Notes: generated by a model from the letters alone, not told the origin. Counted from the first letter of the stretch, positions 1-13,084 are shown. The stretch: DNA of 64,000 nt from Scedosporium boydii (GCA_002221725.1 NJFT01000054.1:62001-126000), one strand, 5' to 3'. Program-made: numbers and translations.

Positions 1-77
1 TTCGAATATCCTTTCAAGTAAAATAGTGACAATACATACTGATACAGGGCTCTCCTGAGCCACCGCACCACACATCA

Positions 78-3000
78 ATGGAAGTCTACTTCCAGGGACT
101 GCCGCAGGGCTTGTCCCAAGCCAGTTTTCAAAACGGCCTCCAGGGGTTCATGAACGCCTTGGGAATCGTCGATTGGTCTTGTCAGGTTCCCGGACGCAAG
201 GACTTCGGCTTTGCCACATTCGTCAACGTCTCGGATGCCAACAAGTTCTTGCAAGCCCATGGCGCCGTTAAACCTCACAAGGCGAGGCTGCGCATATTCA
301 ACCGTCCCGTTTACGCTTCCAAGGGCAAGAGGACCCCTGACAAGTTGGCAATTCAACATCTCCGATATCACATGGAACAAAGAGCTACCACCATGGCCAA
401 GCCCGTCTCCAAAGATGCACCAGTTCTGGACAATCTGCGGTTCGTAGACTGCGGTCATCTCACAATTGACCCCGACGGAGATGATCTCGTATTCATCCCG
501 CAGTGTACTCTCTTGTGCAATCTCAGCAGCGGTCCATGTACCGCCAAGTTTGCAAAGAGGACGCTCATCCTTAAGTATAACAACGGTTCTCGTGTCGATA
601 TCCCCTACGAAAGCGTGTGGGAGATGGTTATCGACAAATTCAGTCCTCAGATCACCTTAATCCTGACCGCGACCCCAAGATTCTTCGCCCCAGGCAACCA
701 CATCGATCAATTGATGCGAAAATTGGATCTTGAGGCATTTGGATGGAACAATGCCTCAAGGGTCCCCGATCGGATGAGGACCACACATCTCCACGGTTGC
801 GCCGAGCACTCCAAGTACGTGGCGCACTGCCTCGTCTATCGGCTCTCCTTCTGGCAAAATTACAATGTTTTTATCCAGCACATGTCTGCAGTCGAGCACA
901 TGGACATCATGGCTTGCTCTCGATTCTCGTTCCGGGAGCTCCCACCAATGCCTGGCAGTACCGATTTCCCTTCCGCATTCCAAGCCTTCACTCGTAGAAC
1001 GGATGAGATCCAGGCCGTCAATGCTGTCCCATTCGACATCCTCTTCCAGGTCCAAGCACTCGTCAGGAATATCTACGTGACTCCGAAGGTTGGGATCGAG
1101 ATTCTGGATTATATGGAAGCCTCCTTCACTGGCGCCAAGCGAAAAGGCTTACCTCCGCCCTTTTCCGTCAAGTCTTTCAAACAACTCTTCCAGAAAATCC
1201 GGTACCCGTCCCCGGATATGGATCTTGACCGACTCACCTCTAGATATATCTTGGACGATCTTGTGGGGATCGAAACTAGTGGGCGAAGCCACTCTCCCTT
1301 TTTTTCCAGATTGGAAAAGGAACGTTCGGCGCGCCAGTCGTGGGTGTTCAAAGCCGTCGTGACGCCGACGCGTATTATTCTGCAAGGTCCTGACCTCGAG
1401 ACGAACAATCGAATCCTGCGCAAGTTCCCCGATTTCACGGACAATTTCTTGCGAGTCCAGTTTAGTGAGGAGGACGAAGAAGACCTCTTCTTCAATCCGA
1501 ATGTGTCGAACGACATGATTTTGAAGCGGTTTGAAAACGTCTTCCGTACTGGAATTCAAATCGCCGGTCGAGTGTATGGTTTCTTGGGATTTTCCCATTC
1601 CTCTCTACGGTCCCACTCCGCGTGGTTCTCCGCGTCCTTCTTCGACAAAGATCGCAAATTCCAGACATACATTAGCATCATCAAGGACCTGGGAGATTTT
1701 GAACACATTCGTATCCCCGCGCGTTGCGCCGCAAGGATTGGCCAGGCCTTCAGCGAAACGCCATTCTCAATTCACCTGCCCGATCATGGCATAACGCAGT
1801 CCTACATCACCGATGTCAAGTCTCCCGACGGCAAGCGAATCTTTAGTGACGGCGTAGGAACTATTTCCCGCGCTGCCGCGCTATCTATCTGGGGCGTGTT
1901 GCCGAAGAGCAGCAACAGAGCTACGTGCTTCCAGATCAGGTGGGCTGGGGCTAAGGGCATGCTTTCGCTTGACACCCGACTACCTGGGAAGCAGTTTTGC
2001 ATCCGGAAGGAAACGATGGAGAAGTTTCCGAGTCCCGACAGCGCAGACCTCGAAATCTGCGACGTGTCGTCTAGGCCACACCGATTCCTCCTGAACCTCC
2101 AAATCATTAAAATCCTCGAGGATCTAGGAGTCGACGAAAGCTGGTTTCTCCGCCTCCAGAAGATGGAGCTTGACAGGTTGAAGGCCGTGACGAAGACTGC
2201 CGAGAGCACAGCGGCATTCCTCCACTGTCAGGATGTCGGCACGGAAGCAGACCTGCCGAAGTTCATCAAGCGGCTGAACAAGCGCAAGATTGACTACCGC
2301 CAGGACCCCTTCATCCGATCTTTGGTAGAATCCGTCATTCTCAGAGAACTGCGGCTGCTGAAGCACAAGGCCCGGATTCCCGTTAGAAAGGGCGTGACTC
2401 TCTTTGGCGTCATGGACGAGACGGGATATCTTGAGGCGGACGAGGTCTACGTCACCTTTGAGAAGACGTACCAGGGGATGGAGGTCCCGATTGACCATTC
2501 GATAAGGGACGGCCCGGTTACTGTGACGAGGTCGCCGGCGCTGCATCCCGGGGATATTCAAATAGCCTACCAGAAGACCCCGCCCCCGGGTCATGCGCTT
2601 CTAGCATTGAGGAACTGTATAGTGTTCAGCCAGAAGGGAATCCGGGACCTCCCAAGCAAGCTAAGTGGTGGAGACCTGGATGGCGACAAATACAACATCA
2701 TATGGGATCCGGACTTGAAGGTAAAGAGGCTCTACGAGCCAGCCGATTACCCTCGCGTGATGGCGAAGGGCCTTGACCAACCGGTTGAGAAAGAGCACAT
2801 GGCCAATTTCTTTGTCAATTTCATGAAGACGGATCAGCTTGGCATCATTGCGAATCGGCACCAGATTATCGCTGATAAGAAACCTGAGGGGACCCTGGAC
2901 TCGGACTGTATCAAGCTCGCGGAATTGCACTCGCACGCGGTGGACTTTTCTAAGACGGGCGTCCCCGTTGACGTTGCGTTGATGCCGAACTTCAAACCGA

Positions 3001-4127
3001 GATTCCGGCCAGATTTGTAAGTCCGCCAGTTTACCCCGGTATTTTTTTTTCCTTCCTCCTCTCTTTCCTTGCTCTCGGTATCACCTTGTCCTTTGGAGCA
3101 TCTGGCTAATAACTGGCCCATTGTGCTGGCTCCCCCTTTTTCAGCCTTTCGCCAGCCCCTCTAACCAAAGTTTATGACCTTGGAACGATCGAATTCATGG
3201 ATGATCCTTCCAGCTCCAAAGAAGACGAGGAAGAAGCTGCCCCGAATTACAAGTATTACAAGTCCGAAAAGATCCTAGGTAAGCTGTACAGGGAGGTGGA
3301 CGAGAAGAAAGTGTGGTCCAGCATACAGAGGTCTGCGTCGGCAGATGGTCCGTCTATATGGGACCAGCTTCTCGGCGTCGTAGACAAGGAACTTCTCGAT
3401 CTCAGGCTGTACTTTGCGATCAATTGGGAAAGCAAGGTAGAAACGGCTCTAACGCTCAAGGAAGGGTAAGTTTTTTCTTTTCTTTTTCATATCCCCCCCT
3501 CTTCTTCTCTCATTCTCAGAGAGGCCCTTTTTTTTGACATTTAGCGTCGACTCTCTCAGATACGAAACGAATGTTAGGGACCTGCAGGACATGCACAACC
3601 CAAACACCACCGCGGGTCTCTCGGAGCTCGAAGTCTTCTGCGGCACAGTCTTCCACAGATCCTGCAAGCCCACCCGCCGCCAGCGCGAATGCTCCATCAA
3701 GATCCGCGAAAAGATCAGCGAGGTCCTCACCTGGCTCGTCAGCGAGCTCCGCAACGGCGGCGTAAGCCTCGCCGCCCAAGCCGACGACGACACCGCAAGC
3801 GTCTCGAACAGCAGCACCCTGAACGGCGCGACGATGTCGTCGGCCGACAAGATGGCCGCTCGTCTGCGGGCCATAGAGCTCTGCCTCGCGTGCGTGCGCG
3901 TGGCGTGCGAGAAGTCGGATGCCATGGGCGGGCCGGAGAGGAGGGGGAGGAGAGGCGGGGAGCAGATGAGGAGTTTTTTGGTGGTGAGTGCTGCGACGCT
4001 TTTGAGGGAGCTGGATCGGTATCGGTTTGATGCTGAGGATGCAGCGAGGAGGCAGATGATGAGGGAGGGTGGCGGCGGTGGTGGTGGTGGTGGAGGGTAT
4101 ACTGGGGTGAGGGGACGGCGGAGATGA
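78..4127 (+). CDS. Cellular RNA-dependent RNA polymerase (RNA silencing)
   Basis: Three exons join in frame: 78..3016, 3145..3465 and 3545..4127, giving about 1,280 residues. Both introns start GTAAGT and end TTTCAG or TTTAG. The catalytic signature DLDGD is at residues 866-870, inside the motif GGDLDGDKYNIIWD, which is diagnostic of eukaryotic RdRPs (PF05183) that make double-stranded RNA for Dicer. The first ~75 residues look like an RRM fold. The leucine in DLDGD and the RRM-like start favour the Sad-1/Rdp1 side of the family rather than QDE-1, which as I recall has tyrosine there; that clade call is inference. The protein ends in a run of ten glycines and a basic tail. The start at 78 is the first in-frame ATG, but only 77 bases lie upstream, so an earlier exon outside the window cannot be excluded. 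It is convergent with the F-box gene. Confidence 0.93.
4068..4097 (+). repeat. GGN microsatellite coding for ten glycines
   Basis: Ten consecutive glycine codons (GGT/GGC/GGA/GGG) lie in the last exon of the RdRP gene, followed by a short basic C-terminus. It is in frame with the upstream exons. Confidence 0.8.
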
Positions 4128-4608
4128 GATGTTACTACGTTCTCTTGCGTTTAATACTGGAGAAATCCGGGGCTTCTTCTTTCTTGCACGGGGCCTTTTC
4201 GGTTAGCTGAGATACATGTAGTCTTCGGTTTCTGATATCACAGTGAGTTTGATAATAACTTGAGCGAACAAGTATTTTCTCCCTTGACTGAAATAAGGGG
4301 ACGGGAAGGCAAGGCTCCCAATCCCTGGTATCTATTCGTTGATTCCATTCCAATGATTCCGTTCCGTTCGTTCCTAGCCTTTACAACGCCAATATAATCC
4401 GAAATCATGACATTTCCTGGATCCTCGAGAGACCCTTTGTTTCCCGTAGTTTTCCACCCGAGTTTCCCCCTTTTCCCTAGTTTCCATGAAATACATTACA
4501 ATACATAAACACATCAATCACATTTCCCTTTTTTTCTTTCCGGCCCTCTCACCAAGTCCACCCCCATCCTCTGGGCACCCCACGGAGAGTAGCCAACGTG
4601 ACGAAATC
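4128..4608. other. Convergent 3' intergenic region
   Basis: This 481-base stretch lies between the stop codons of the RdRP gene (+) and the F-box gene (-). It presumably holds both 3' untranslated regions. I see no gene in it. Confidence 0.6.
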
Positions 4609-6201
4609 CTACTTCGAGCCGGACGACCGTGGACGCACGGGGGGATACGACTGCTCGACGGCGCGGGGGTATGTCCAGAAGACGAGGGCGACGACGAAGA
4701 AGTTGAAGAGGCGGTGGGGGAGGGGCAGGTCGGGTTTCTTGCGGCGCCAGAATTTGAATTCGGAGAGGAGGATGAGGTTGCCGAGGGTGTTGAAGAGGCG
4801 GAAGATGCTGCCCCACGGGTTAGCGGTGACGGGGACATGGGGGAGCGAGCTAGAATGGGGGAGCCATCTGTTAGGCAACACGTACAGGTTCAAGGCGCAA
4901 AAGATGAGGGTCGCGATGGTTGCTTTGGTCATGGTAAAGCCCGGTGAGGCGACGATTCTGCCTATCGCGTAGGTCGGCAGGATCCAGAGACTGAGGAGGA
5001 AGAATTCGAGCATGACAGACCAGCCGTATGTTCGGTCTGTCAGAGGTCGTCGGAGGTTAATGATGATGAGGGGTATACCCGATATGACGACGGAGATCTG
5101 GAGGGATCAACTATTAGCGAGAGCTCAAAAGAAAACCGCACAAGGAAGAGGAAGGGGGGAGTTAAGAGAGTCGTTGAGCTGAGAGGAAGCCAATGTTCAG
5201 TCGGTGGAACTCACAATAGATGGGATGAGCACAAGTTTATCGCTCCGGAAATACCTAAAGCACAGCGCAAACCCCACAAACACGATACAAAACTGAATCC
5301 ACCCCAGCACAAGGTAAGCCAACAGCGTAGTTCCATACCACGAATAACACCGCTTATGGAAATGTGGATGATTCCACGCCGAGGACACCAGCACGGGATA
5401 CCCGCACCATCGACAAACCCAGGCGCTCCTAAAATTACCCATGGAAACGCGACAGCCGGGGACGAGCTCGTTGCGGCGCACGGCGCAGTCGACGCAGCGA
5501 CTGCAAAAGGGATACTTGGGGTGGGTGATGTCAGCGTAGAGGAGGGCATTTCGGGCTGGGTCGCGGCGCAAGCAGAGGTGACAGTGGGAGAGGATGACGC
5601 CCTCGAGGGTGGCGCCGTAGATGTCCTTGAGGAGGGACTTGGTGATGAGGGAGTGGTAGAAGCGGTTGGCGAGGCGGAGTTGTTGGATGTCGGCGAAGTC
5701 GAGCTCGCTGATAATGAGGACTTGGAGCTCGGTGGGGAGGTCGGTGATGTTGAGGGTGGTGGGTCTTCCTTGGCCGGTGCCCGCCGCAGTCCTGGCGCTT
5801 GGGTGAAGGCCGAGTCTGGGTCCGTATTTTTGTAATCCGGAGTTGGCAAACGAGGGTAAGGCCGGCAGTAACTTGGATTTTGTACGCCGCGACCGTCGCC
5901 GCGCACCGCCAGAGTGAGTCCTACGTGGTGGATCTGGCAGAACGGGCACGGATAACGACTCCTCACTAGAGGATGATAGGGATGAAGAGGAGACGGAGGT
6001 GATATCATCGTCGTCGTCTTCACCGATTTCGCCGTCGTCACTCGAATCCTCCGCAGCCGCATCAATGACATCGTCATCCTCCTCCTCCTCATCGTCGTCG
6101 TCAGAGCCCTCGTGGTTGCCGCGGCGGAAGGAGCCCAGCACTGACTGGAAAAGGGCAGCTAGGCGCTCCCGCGCCGGCCGCAGGGCTAGATCGGACGGCA
6201 T
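4609..6201 (-). CDS. F-box protein with Cys-rich domain and C-terminal membrane segments
   Basis: Two exons on the minus strand, 6201..5215 and 5097..4609, join in phase 0 (donor GTGAGT, acceptor CCAG) to give 491 residues. Seen in order: a Ser/Asp/Glu-rich low-complexity region (about 35-120), an F-box beginning LPTELQVLIISELDF (about 155-195), a Cys-rich block with CxxC pairs (CHLC, CSRC, CRWCG; about 205-270) that may bind zinc, and then about five hydrophobic segments from residue 290 to the end, split by the intron. F-box proteins normally recruit substrates to SCF ubiquitin ligases through Skp1. The membrane segments imply an adaptor anchored in a membrane, which is inference. No specific orthologue is recognised. 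The start ATG at 6201 is the only in-frame ATG before the acidic tract. Confidence 0.8.
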
Positions 6202-8192
6202 GGTTTTACGTGCGTAGGGAGGCTTTAAGAAAGCATGAGGGTTGGGCCGTTAAAATGAAAGAGAAAGGCGCCAGGCCAGGTCCAGGAAGGAGAGGTGTAA
6301 GGAAGGGAGGAGAAGGACCTGGATGGGCGGGGAGGAGAACACCGCACCAACAATAGTCGATGAAGATGCAGGAATAGAAGAACAAAGGAAAAAGTCAAAG
6401 CTGTCCCTCTAGGCGATGAAGAATGAACAGTCACAAGCTTAAAAATGGATGTTTCTTCCAGGTATGACGCTCCAACCTTCAGCGGGCCTTGCCCACCTTT
6501 TCCCGTGCGGGTGTGTGTGAGACAGGCCGAGCTGGACTGACGAAAGTTCAGGTTAAAGGGCGCTAAGCTGAGGTGAGAATGAGTTCAGGTCGAATTTGGT
6601 AGGTGGGGTGCGGGAGAGAATTAAGATCGATTCGGAATCCTGGTAAACGCGTGCTGCTAACGACGAACGACGAGCAAGAGAGGGCGGCGGCTCTGTTGAA
6701 CCGAACGGGCTTGGAAAAAAGAGGCAGGTTTGATTAGACCGAGTGGCGGGCAGGAGACCGGGCCAAGACAATCCAGTCCGATGCGCGAGGGCCAGAGGGT
6801 GGCATGGCTCGTGGTAGTGGGTGTGGAGAGATCAATGTTGAGGTTTTAAGATTTTGAGAGGAGAGAGAAAGAAATCAAGGATGGACTTGTTCTGTCTTGA
6901 TGATAATCATGATGGATTCGATTGGAAGTTGGAAGTAAAATAAACAAAGGCGGGGCGGAGAGCTGGAGACTTGAGAGTTTGGAGAGTCCGGGGTGCGCCT
7001 TCTCTCCCAACTCTGCAGGCTTTTCGAGTGCAGGAGTCTCCTTGAGAAAGTGTGCTCCAAAGGCAAAAAGCAACGTCTGGTATGGGTTGGTCTGGGTTGG
7101 CTCTGGCTGGGCAGACCCCACCATTCCACTGCCCAAGTTGAGCCAGCTCCACCGCTCCACGGTTCCACCGGCTAGTTCCTAGCCAGACCAATTCCCCCCA
7201 GCCGTTGCCGTTTCCACTGCTTCCAGGCTTCCACTGAAGATCATAACCCGCCACATTTCCCCTTCCAGACCGCTATGAGCCAGTAAGAACGACGCTCGTA
7301 AGCGAGGCGGGTCCGACTGCAGCATGGGGAGGCAGGAACGGCAATGCAGCTGGTCCCGGCCCGATTAAGCTGCTGTCAGATGACAAGGCTAGATGAACTC
7401 AAGTCCCGCCCCAGCAAATCCACGTGACCTTATCTTTATGTGTAGATCTACCAACCCGAAGCACAAGGCACAAAGTACTTCGTGCAAGTTGCAAGCTCGG
7501 GCGGTTTGCGACGTGGATCCCAAGGCGACTCCGAACCGACACTGACCGACTGCGACTGCACATCGATGCTGTTTGAAGATATTCAGTCTGGGCACGACTC
7601 TGCAGTGACTCTCGTCCTGATACCCACACGAGATGAGACGTACGAAGTAGCATTGAATTATCCTGGCGCTCGAGCACCCTATCATTCCGCCAAATACGGA
7701 AAGAGGTAATAATAATCTTCACTGCAGCGAACTACACTACTTCGAACAAGCGCTTCAAAGATACAAATATCTCGGCACTTGACCCCTGCAGCCAAGGGGA
7801 GCATCAGACGCTACCGTATTACACTATGCACTTCGTGTCCGAAGTAGAGATCCACGATTCATTGATCAATGATAGATTAGAACGAAGTAAGCGAGCGACT
7901 AAATGTAACCTCTCAGACCGTTGATACCCTCCCAAACATGGCTGGTCTCTCTCTCCATCAATTCTGATACGCTTTAGTCCCAGGTTGGTATCCTCGCTAA
8001 CCAAGACTGTACGAAGCAATGAGATATCACCCCTTCGCAGTAATACCTTCATGGAGCCTTCGATGTTGCCTTAATTATTCTCCCTCCAACGCCTTGCCAG
8101 GCCCTTGGCAACCCCGCCGCTGTTCCCGAGAAGCTATCATGCTTCAATGTAGCCACACTTCGCGGTATTGTCCGAGGGGATAGGCTTCATCA
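6202..8192. other. Intergenic region upstream of the F-box gene
   Basis: About 2 kb without a supportable gene. The ORFs present are short, overlap on both strands and match no family I know. The right part (7470-8020) holds one perfect TACGAAGTA at 7641-7649 and degenerate copies near 7476, 7738, 7830-7845, 7881 and 8010. The copy at 7830-7845 forms an inverted repeat, ACTTCG-tgtc-CGAAGT. Confidence 0.55.
7641..7649. repeat. Dispersed 9-mer TACGAAGTA
   Basis: Perfect copy in non-coding DNA, flanked by degenerate copies on both sides within 600 bases. Confidence 0.6.
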
Positions 8193-9026
8193 CTAGTTCC
8201 TCCTGAACCCGAGTCTAAATCCATTACTTTGAATGTTGCCGGTCAGATTGCTATCTCCGTTCTCCACGTTCTCATCTCGGTTCGCCCTGGCCTCGTCGTC
8301 GACGTTGGCTGAAGACCCGTCTATTCCCATGTCTTCTTCTGCGCGGCGCCCAGCTGGCGGATTCCCCTCTGACCTAGCGGGAACGGTAATGGTGACAGTA
8401 ATGGTGACGGCTTCTTGGTGATTCGTGGTGTCGTCTTCCTCTTCTTCTTCACTATGACCATCATGGTTATCATACTCTCCCCCTTCTACAAGGGTTTCGG
8501 CATCACTGAAGTTCTCTAGGCTGGCCTCATTGGAGTCGTTGTTGAATTCCCCTCTCCTACTCCCATTCCTCAAGTCAAGGGGCTGAAGTATGGGCATATC
8601 GCTAGACTCGTCATCAACCGCTTCAAGTCTATCATACTCCCCACCATTGACCAAACGGCTTCTACCGTCGTGTAAGTAGCGCACCCGGGGACTCGTATAC
8701 CGTCCCATATGCTGCCAGTTATAGAACGAATGACGGAGTTCTCCTCCGCAGAACAGGCAGCTCCGCAGAGCCGATGGCCAGCCAGCGCTGCAGGACCGGC
8801 AGATATATCTTGCGCGACGCACGGCAGCAGGTCGGCGGAATGCTGGAGTATGATGGACCCCGTTGACCGGGGTTGGTGTTGGAGCCGGAGGGCTGTGTTC
8901 TTGTTCGGCCAGGATTCTTGCTTCAGCTGGATGAAGATTGAAGCGAGGGACGCCGTTAGGAATTCCGTTAGGGATCCCGTTCGACCTGGCTTCGCCTAGG
9001 TGTTGGGGTGTTCGGGTTAGGTCCAT
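8193..9026 (-). CDS. Hypothetical protein with a CxxC zinc-ribbon-like motif
   Basis: A single uninterrupted 277-residue frame. I do not recognise the family. Visible features are an N-terminal run of short repeats (GIPN x2, then GVP), a four-cysteine cluster of the form CxxC-(12)-CxxC around residues 75-95 (CRSC ... CLFCGG), and an acidic, low-complexity second half with a Glu-rich tract near residue 195. The CxxC pairs resemble a zinc ribbon; metal binding is inferred. The frame is long for this base composition and has no competing reading, which supports a real gene. An untracked intron is possible. Confidence 0.6.
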   Translation of the reverse strand: MDLTRTPQHLGEARSNGIPNGIPNGVPRFNLHPAEARILAEQEHSPPAPTPTPVNGVHHTPAFRRPAAVRRARYICRSCSAGWPSALRSCLFCGGELRHSFYNWQHMGRYTSPRVRYLHDGRSRLVNGGEYDRLEAVDDESSDMPILQPLDLRNGSRRGEFNNDSNEASLENFSDAETLVEGGEYDNHDGHSEEEEEDDTTNHQEAVTITVTITVPARSEGNPPAGRRAEEDMGIDGSSANVDDEARANRDENVENGDSNLTGNIQSNGFRLGFRRN

Positions 9027-11319
9027 CGCGAGAATGGGCTAGAGAAACGGCCGATGATTCTAGCTTAGGTAGTGAAAGGAGTTGCCGAGACGTGGAAAAC
9101 TGTTGGATATGTTTAACAACCAAACGGCGTTAGAGAGCAAATGGTTTTGCGGATTGGAAGTTCCCATCTCCGTTCCAGCAATCTTTGCTCCTTTCCCGTA
9201 TATAATATTATACCTGGCATTCCTTCCCCGTGATTCTAAATTTGGCGGCCATCATCGCTGTTCCCCTTTCAATATTGGAAGCTTGGAACGAATTCTTGAA
9301 GCTAAGGTCGGCGGGAAGCATCCAGTTCCCTTGGAACCGGGAGCTCTGGTGCATGGTTTTTTGCGCTTCGCGCTCACTGGAGATTCTTAGCCTCTGCATT
9401 TCTAAGATCGTGACCTCTACTATTTAACCTAAGACAGAAATCTATAGCACATGAGCTACCAAGCCTGACACCTAAGACCGGAGTTTTTTTTCCATGTGCC
9501 CTCGCGATTTTCGCATCCTTTGACTTCACATGCATTTTGGATAATCCTTTTGCCACGACGAGTAATTTAGACACTAATTCTAGATTTCTCAAGTCCAGTG
9601 GCCGAGCGTCATGGACTTCCAGCCTAGAAACCGAAAGAGACGGGTACCCTGACAATCCTTACATGCCAAGCTGATATAGAGTCTATATTCTTAACCTCTC
9701 CCACGGCTTTCCAACCTTGGGGTCTTGAAAGTGGACATTAGCTTTCAGGATCCTACACTCACTCAACTGACCGGGATAGAAGAAGAACCGGGTCGCATGA
9801 GGATATCCCTCGCGAGAGAGGAGTAAACCGGCGGCTACTGCTACCTCCGTCTATTTCAAGCGAGATGGAAGCAAGTATTTCAATATAATTCCGAAAGGCC
9901 TCAGACGTTTGTGAATTGCTGAAATCAAGATCCTCAGCTTGTCAAAGTATCCAGTACTTCTCGATTCGCCAACACCGTGTTCCTCCCTTCCATTCCATCG
10001 ATTTGCCTCGCAGAATCAGGCAAAATGCATGTCGTCGCCTCTGCCGAAAGCTCGTCCAGTGGAATGAAGGTTGAGAAAAAGTTCGGTAAGCGTGGGGGTG
10101 GAGGATTGATGCCGGGTGTCTGCCACTTGGCCGTCGATGATCGGATCTGTGTGTGGGGTTTAGCCCGTTTGGGGCTCCTCTCGTTCCATTGTCATGATCC
10201 GTCTCTTCACACAACCTACAGTTTAGGATGTGGGAGTGGCCATCCTACCACCAGCGACTTCTGAAGCCTCAGCTCGGATGGAGAATGGAAAAGCGCATCT
10301 CCTGGTGATGGAAAACGCCATTCTTCCTCCCACCCACCCTATCTCGGTGAGTCTACTCCTACAGAACAAACACAGAATATACCGTTCATATGTGGGTAAG
10401 TCGCCGTCAACAAACACCACATGCCGTCTTCTCAAAATGGCTTGACGAATCTTGAAACGCACTGAAAAGCTACTGAAATCGATGGCCTACACGGACTGGC
10501 CCACGGCATACTCACAAATCGGCTGTGGAGGCGCTAGATCCAGCAAGCCAGCACCAAATCCATCGAGCTGCGATACGTCCTGAATCTAACTGGCAACATG
10601 GCTTAGGTCCTTCACATGCGAGGTCACAGGAAACAAAACGGCGACATGAGGTACGTAGCTTGCAGAACGGCACATGGAGAGCGTCGGACGGTAAACCGCC
10701 TCAGTCTTCTTCCTCCCAATGCCCAATATAGATTCACCCATCCCCGGGGAAAAAAAGAGTAACCCTCTCCACCTGCGCTAACATTCCTAATCCTACAAGA
10801 AAACGAGAAAAAAGACACAACGAGACCCCGAAACTCCTCCCCCCTGCCCTTGCCCGAAATCAAAACGAAGAAAATGAAGTGCAGCAGCGAGGCTTATCGA
10901 GACGAGCAGGCGGGGAGAAGGGGGAGGTGACTAGAAGGCAAGACTAGGAGGGCAGCGCATCCTGCCCGCCCCGATACTTCCATCATCCAGAACGATCCTC
11001 GATCCCGTCGGCCTTTTCTGCGACTGCCGACCTCCTTTGGGATTCTCCCGTCTTTTCTCTTGTCTCGATCCCGCAAGAAGAAAACAAATGAAACCGATCT
11101 TTCAAGGACATCACACACAGAAGCATGTCCCGCCAGTCCCAGGCCTTGATTACCAACCGACCGCGACCCGAACCCAACCGATATGTCATGCACTAGTCAT
11201 ACCGATCGAACGCACACCCACACTCATGCGAGAAGAACAGGAAGGGTGTAACGAGGTCACGGAAGGTTGGCCCAAAAAATAACGCGCCATCACGTGCTCC
11301 TAACTCGCCATACAACTCC
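9027..11319. other. Intergenic region
   Basis: About 2.3 kb between the CxxC gene and the H2A.Z 3' end. ORFs are all 103 codons or fewer and none is recognisable. The stretch next to 11319 presumably contains the H2A.Z 3' untranslated region. I see no RNA gene. Confidence 0.5.
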
Positions 11320-12269
11320 TTATACCGCCTGCGCCGCCTTCTTCTTCTTCTGCTCTACCTTGAGAAGAAGAGCGCGGTTAATGTGTGGCAGTACACCACC
11401 GAAGGCGATGGTGGCACGAATGAGAGTATCGAGCTCCTCGTCACCACGGATGGCGAGCTGGAGATGGCGGGGGGTGATACGCTTAACCTTGAGATCCTTG
11501 GCAGCGTTCTATCACGATGAGGTCAGCAAATCTAATCTTGTGAAACGAGGAGGCAGTGATGCAAAATAAGGGGAGAGAACATACGCCAGCGAGCTCAAGC
11601 ACTTCGGCAGTAAGGTATTCTAGCACGGCCGTAACGTAGACCGCCGCCTTGGCGCCAACGCGCATCTTGTTTTGGGTGTTCTGCTTGAGGAACCTCTTGA
11701 CACGACCGCAGGGGAACTACATCATCAAAGACGACAGGTTAGTAAACGTATACCCAATCATTACGCGCGTAGACATGAGCGACAGCGACAGAGACGACGG
11801 CATGGGTTGAGTGAGGGGTTGCTAGGCGGTGAAGGATCGGATCATCGATTGGTGGTATCAGCAGCCAGGTGCAAATGCGCGAGATGGCGACGATAGCGAC
11901 GATGATGATGGAAACGGCCGGCATCGACGCGTTTGTGATGATAACGCGATGCAGAAGTGATGACCATCACCGGCAGCAATCGCCATTCGTGTGGCCAGTT
12001 TGACGTCGCGGGCATATCGGTCGCAACGCGTCATAAACGTCGACGAACTGTTGGGGAAACGTGATGGGGCTGCGGTCGAAAATGGAGGGGGTGTCGCGAT
12101 GCGAAAAACAAATCGAAATCGCGTCGCATGATGCTGCAAAAGAAGATGACGATGATCTTACCTGGAGTCCAGCCCTCGCGGAGTGGCTTTGCTGCTTCTT
12201 GGGGCCCTCAACGGAGGTCTTGCCACCAGAGCTCTTTCCGCCCGAAGACTTTCCTTTGCCGCCGGCCAT
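11320..12269 (-). CDS. Histone variant H2A.Z
   Basis: Three minus-strand exons, 12269..12162, 11716..11585 and 11508..11320, give 142 residues: 36 + 44 + 62. Both junctions are phase 0. The protein reads as canonical H2A.Z: a Gly/Lys/Ser-rich acetylatable tail ([17 protein letters not shown]), the [15 protein letters not shown] start of the histone fold, the [15 protein letters not shown] segment, and [14 protein letters not shown] near the C-terminus in place of the H2A GGVLPNI. H2A.Z replaces H2A at promoter-flanking nucleosomes, loaded by a SWR1-type remodeller. It ends in a lysine run and AAQAV. Intron 1 is 445 bases, long for this genome; intron 2 is 76 bases. Confidence 0.96.
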
Positions 12270-13075
12270 TGTTTACGTGTTTTTTAGGATTTTGGAGAGG
12301 GGAAAATTGGGTATTCCCTGCGCCGATAAAAAATTAGATGATAATTGTTTTGATGGATGGATGCGCGATGCGATGCTGTTGAGAAAAGCGGCAAAAGGCT
12401 GCGTTGTGATGGAGGGGGATGTGGTTGGTATCGTGTCGAGCGGCGATTTAAAAGATTTTTGATGGGAAGTTGTTGATGTTTGTCGCGCGGAAGCGGAGGG
12501 GAAGGGAGAAAAATTGTTATGGTCCAAGATATGTGTGGTGCAGCACCAGGCAGGCAGAAGCCCAGCTGGCAATGTTTTTCCATATTTTTCGGGCCCTATT
12601 TTGCTCCTTCCTCCTCTCGGCGCTGCTGCGTGCTACCTTCCACAGCTCTGACAGAGCAGCCCTATTAACTTTTACCTTCCTCTATATTTTCTGGCAGGGA
12701 GAGGCGGTTTGGCCAATCAGAGGACACTAAGCAGTGATCGTTGGCCCTCCATCCGCCGTCAGCCGCCTGGTTCCTCCCGCCCATATCAATGTACCTTTAT
12801 GTACTCGAATAGCTTCGAGTCACGCAAGGCGCACCTAATCCATCCTGTATTGACCTTTCGAATACTTGACATTTGTGATATCTGGATGAAGGATTTCAAA
12901 TATTGAATAGTGTTGATGTAACCGAATGACGACACAGAGAAAATCGCCGATTTTTGGTTCTTAGTGCACAAGTCTGCGAGGATGGAAACATCGGCGGTGA
13001 GGATAGGGAAGAAAATGTTGTCGACTCCCCTTTTGTCATTGAGGACGTCGAGGTAAAATACCTGCGGAGCTACAC

Positions 13076-13084
13076 TACTTCGTA
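13076..13084. repeat. Dispersed 9-mer TACTTCGTA
   Basis: Perfect copy about 0.8 kb upstream of the H2A.Z start, preceded by CTACAC. The longer context CTACACTACTTCGTAC resembles the degenerate site at 7732-7746. Confidence 0.6.
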
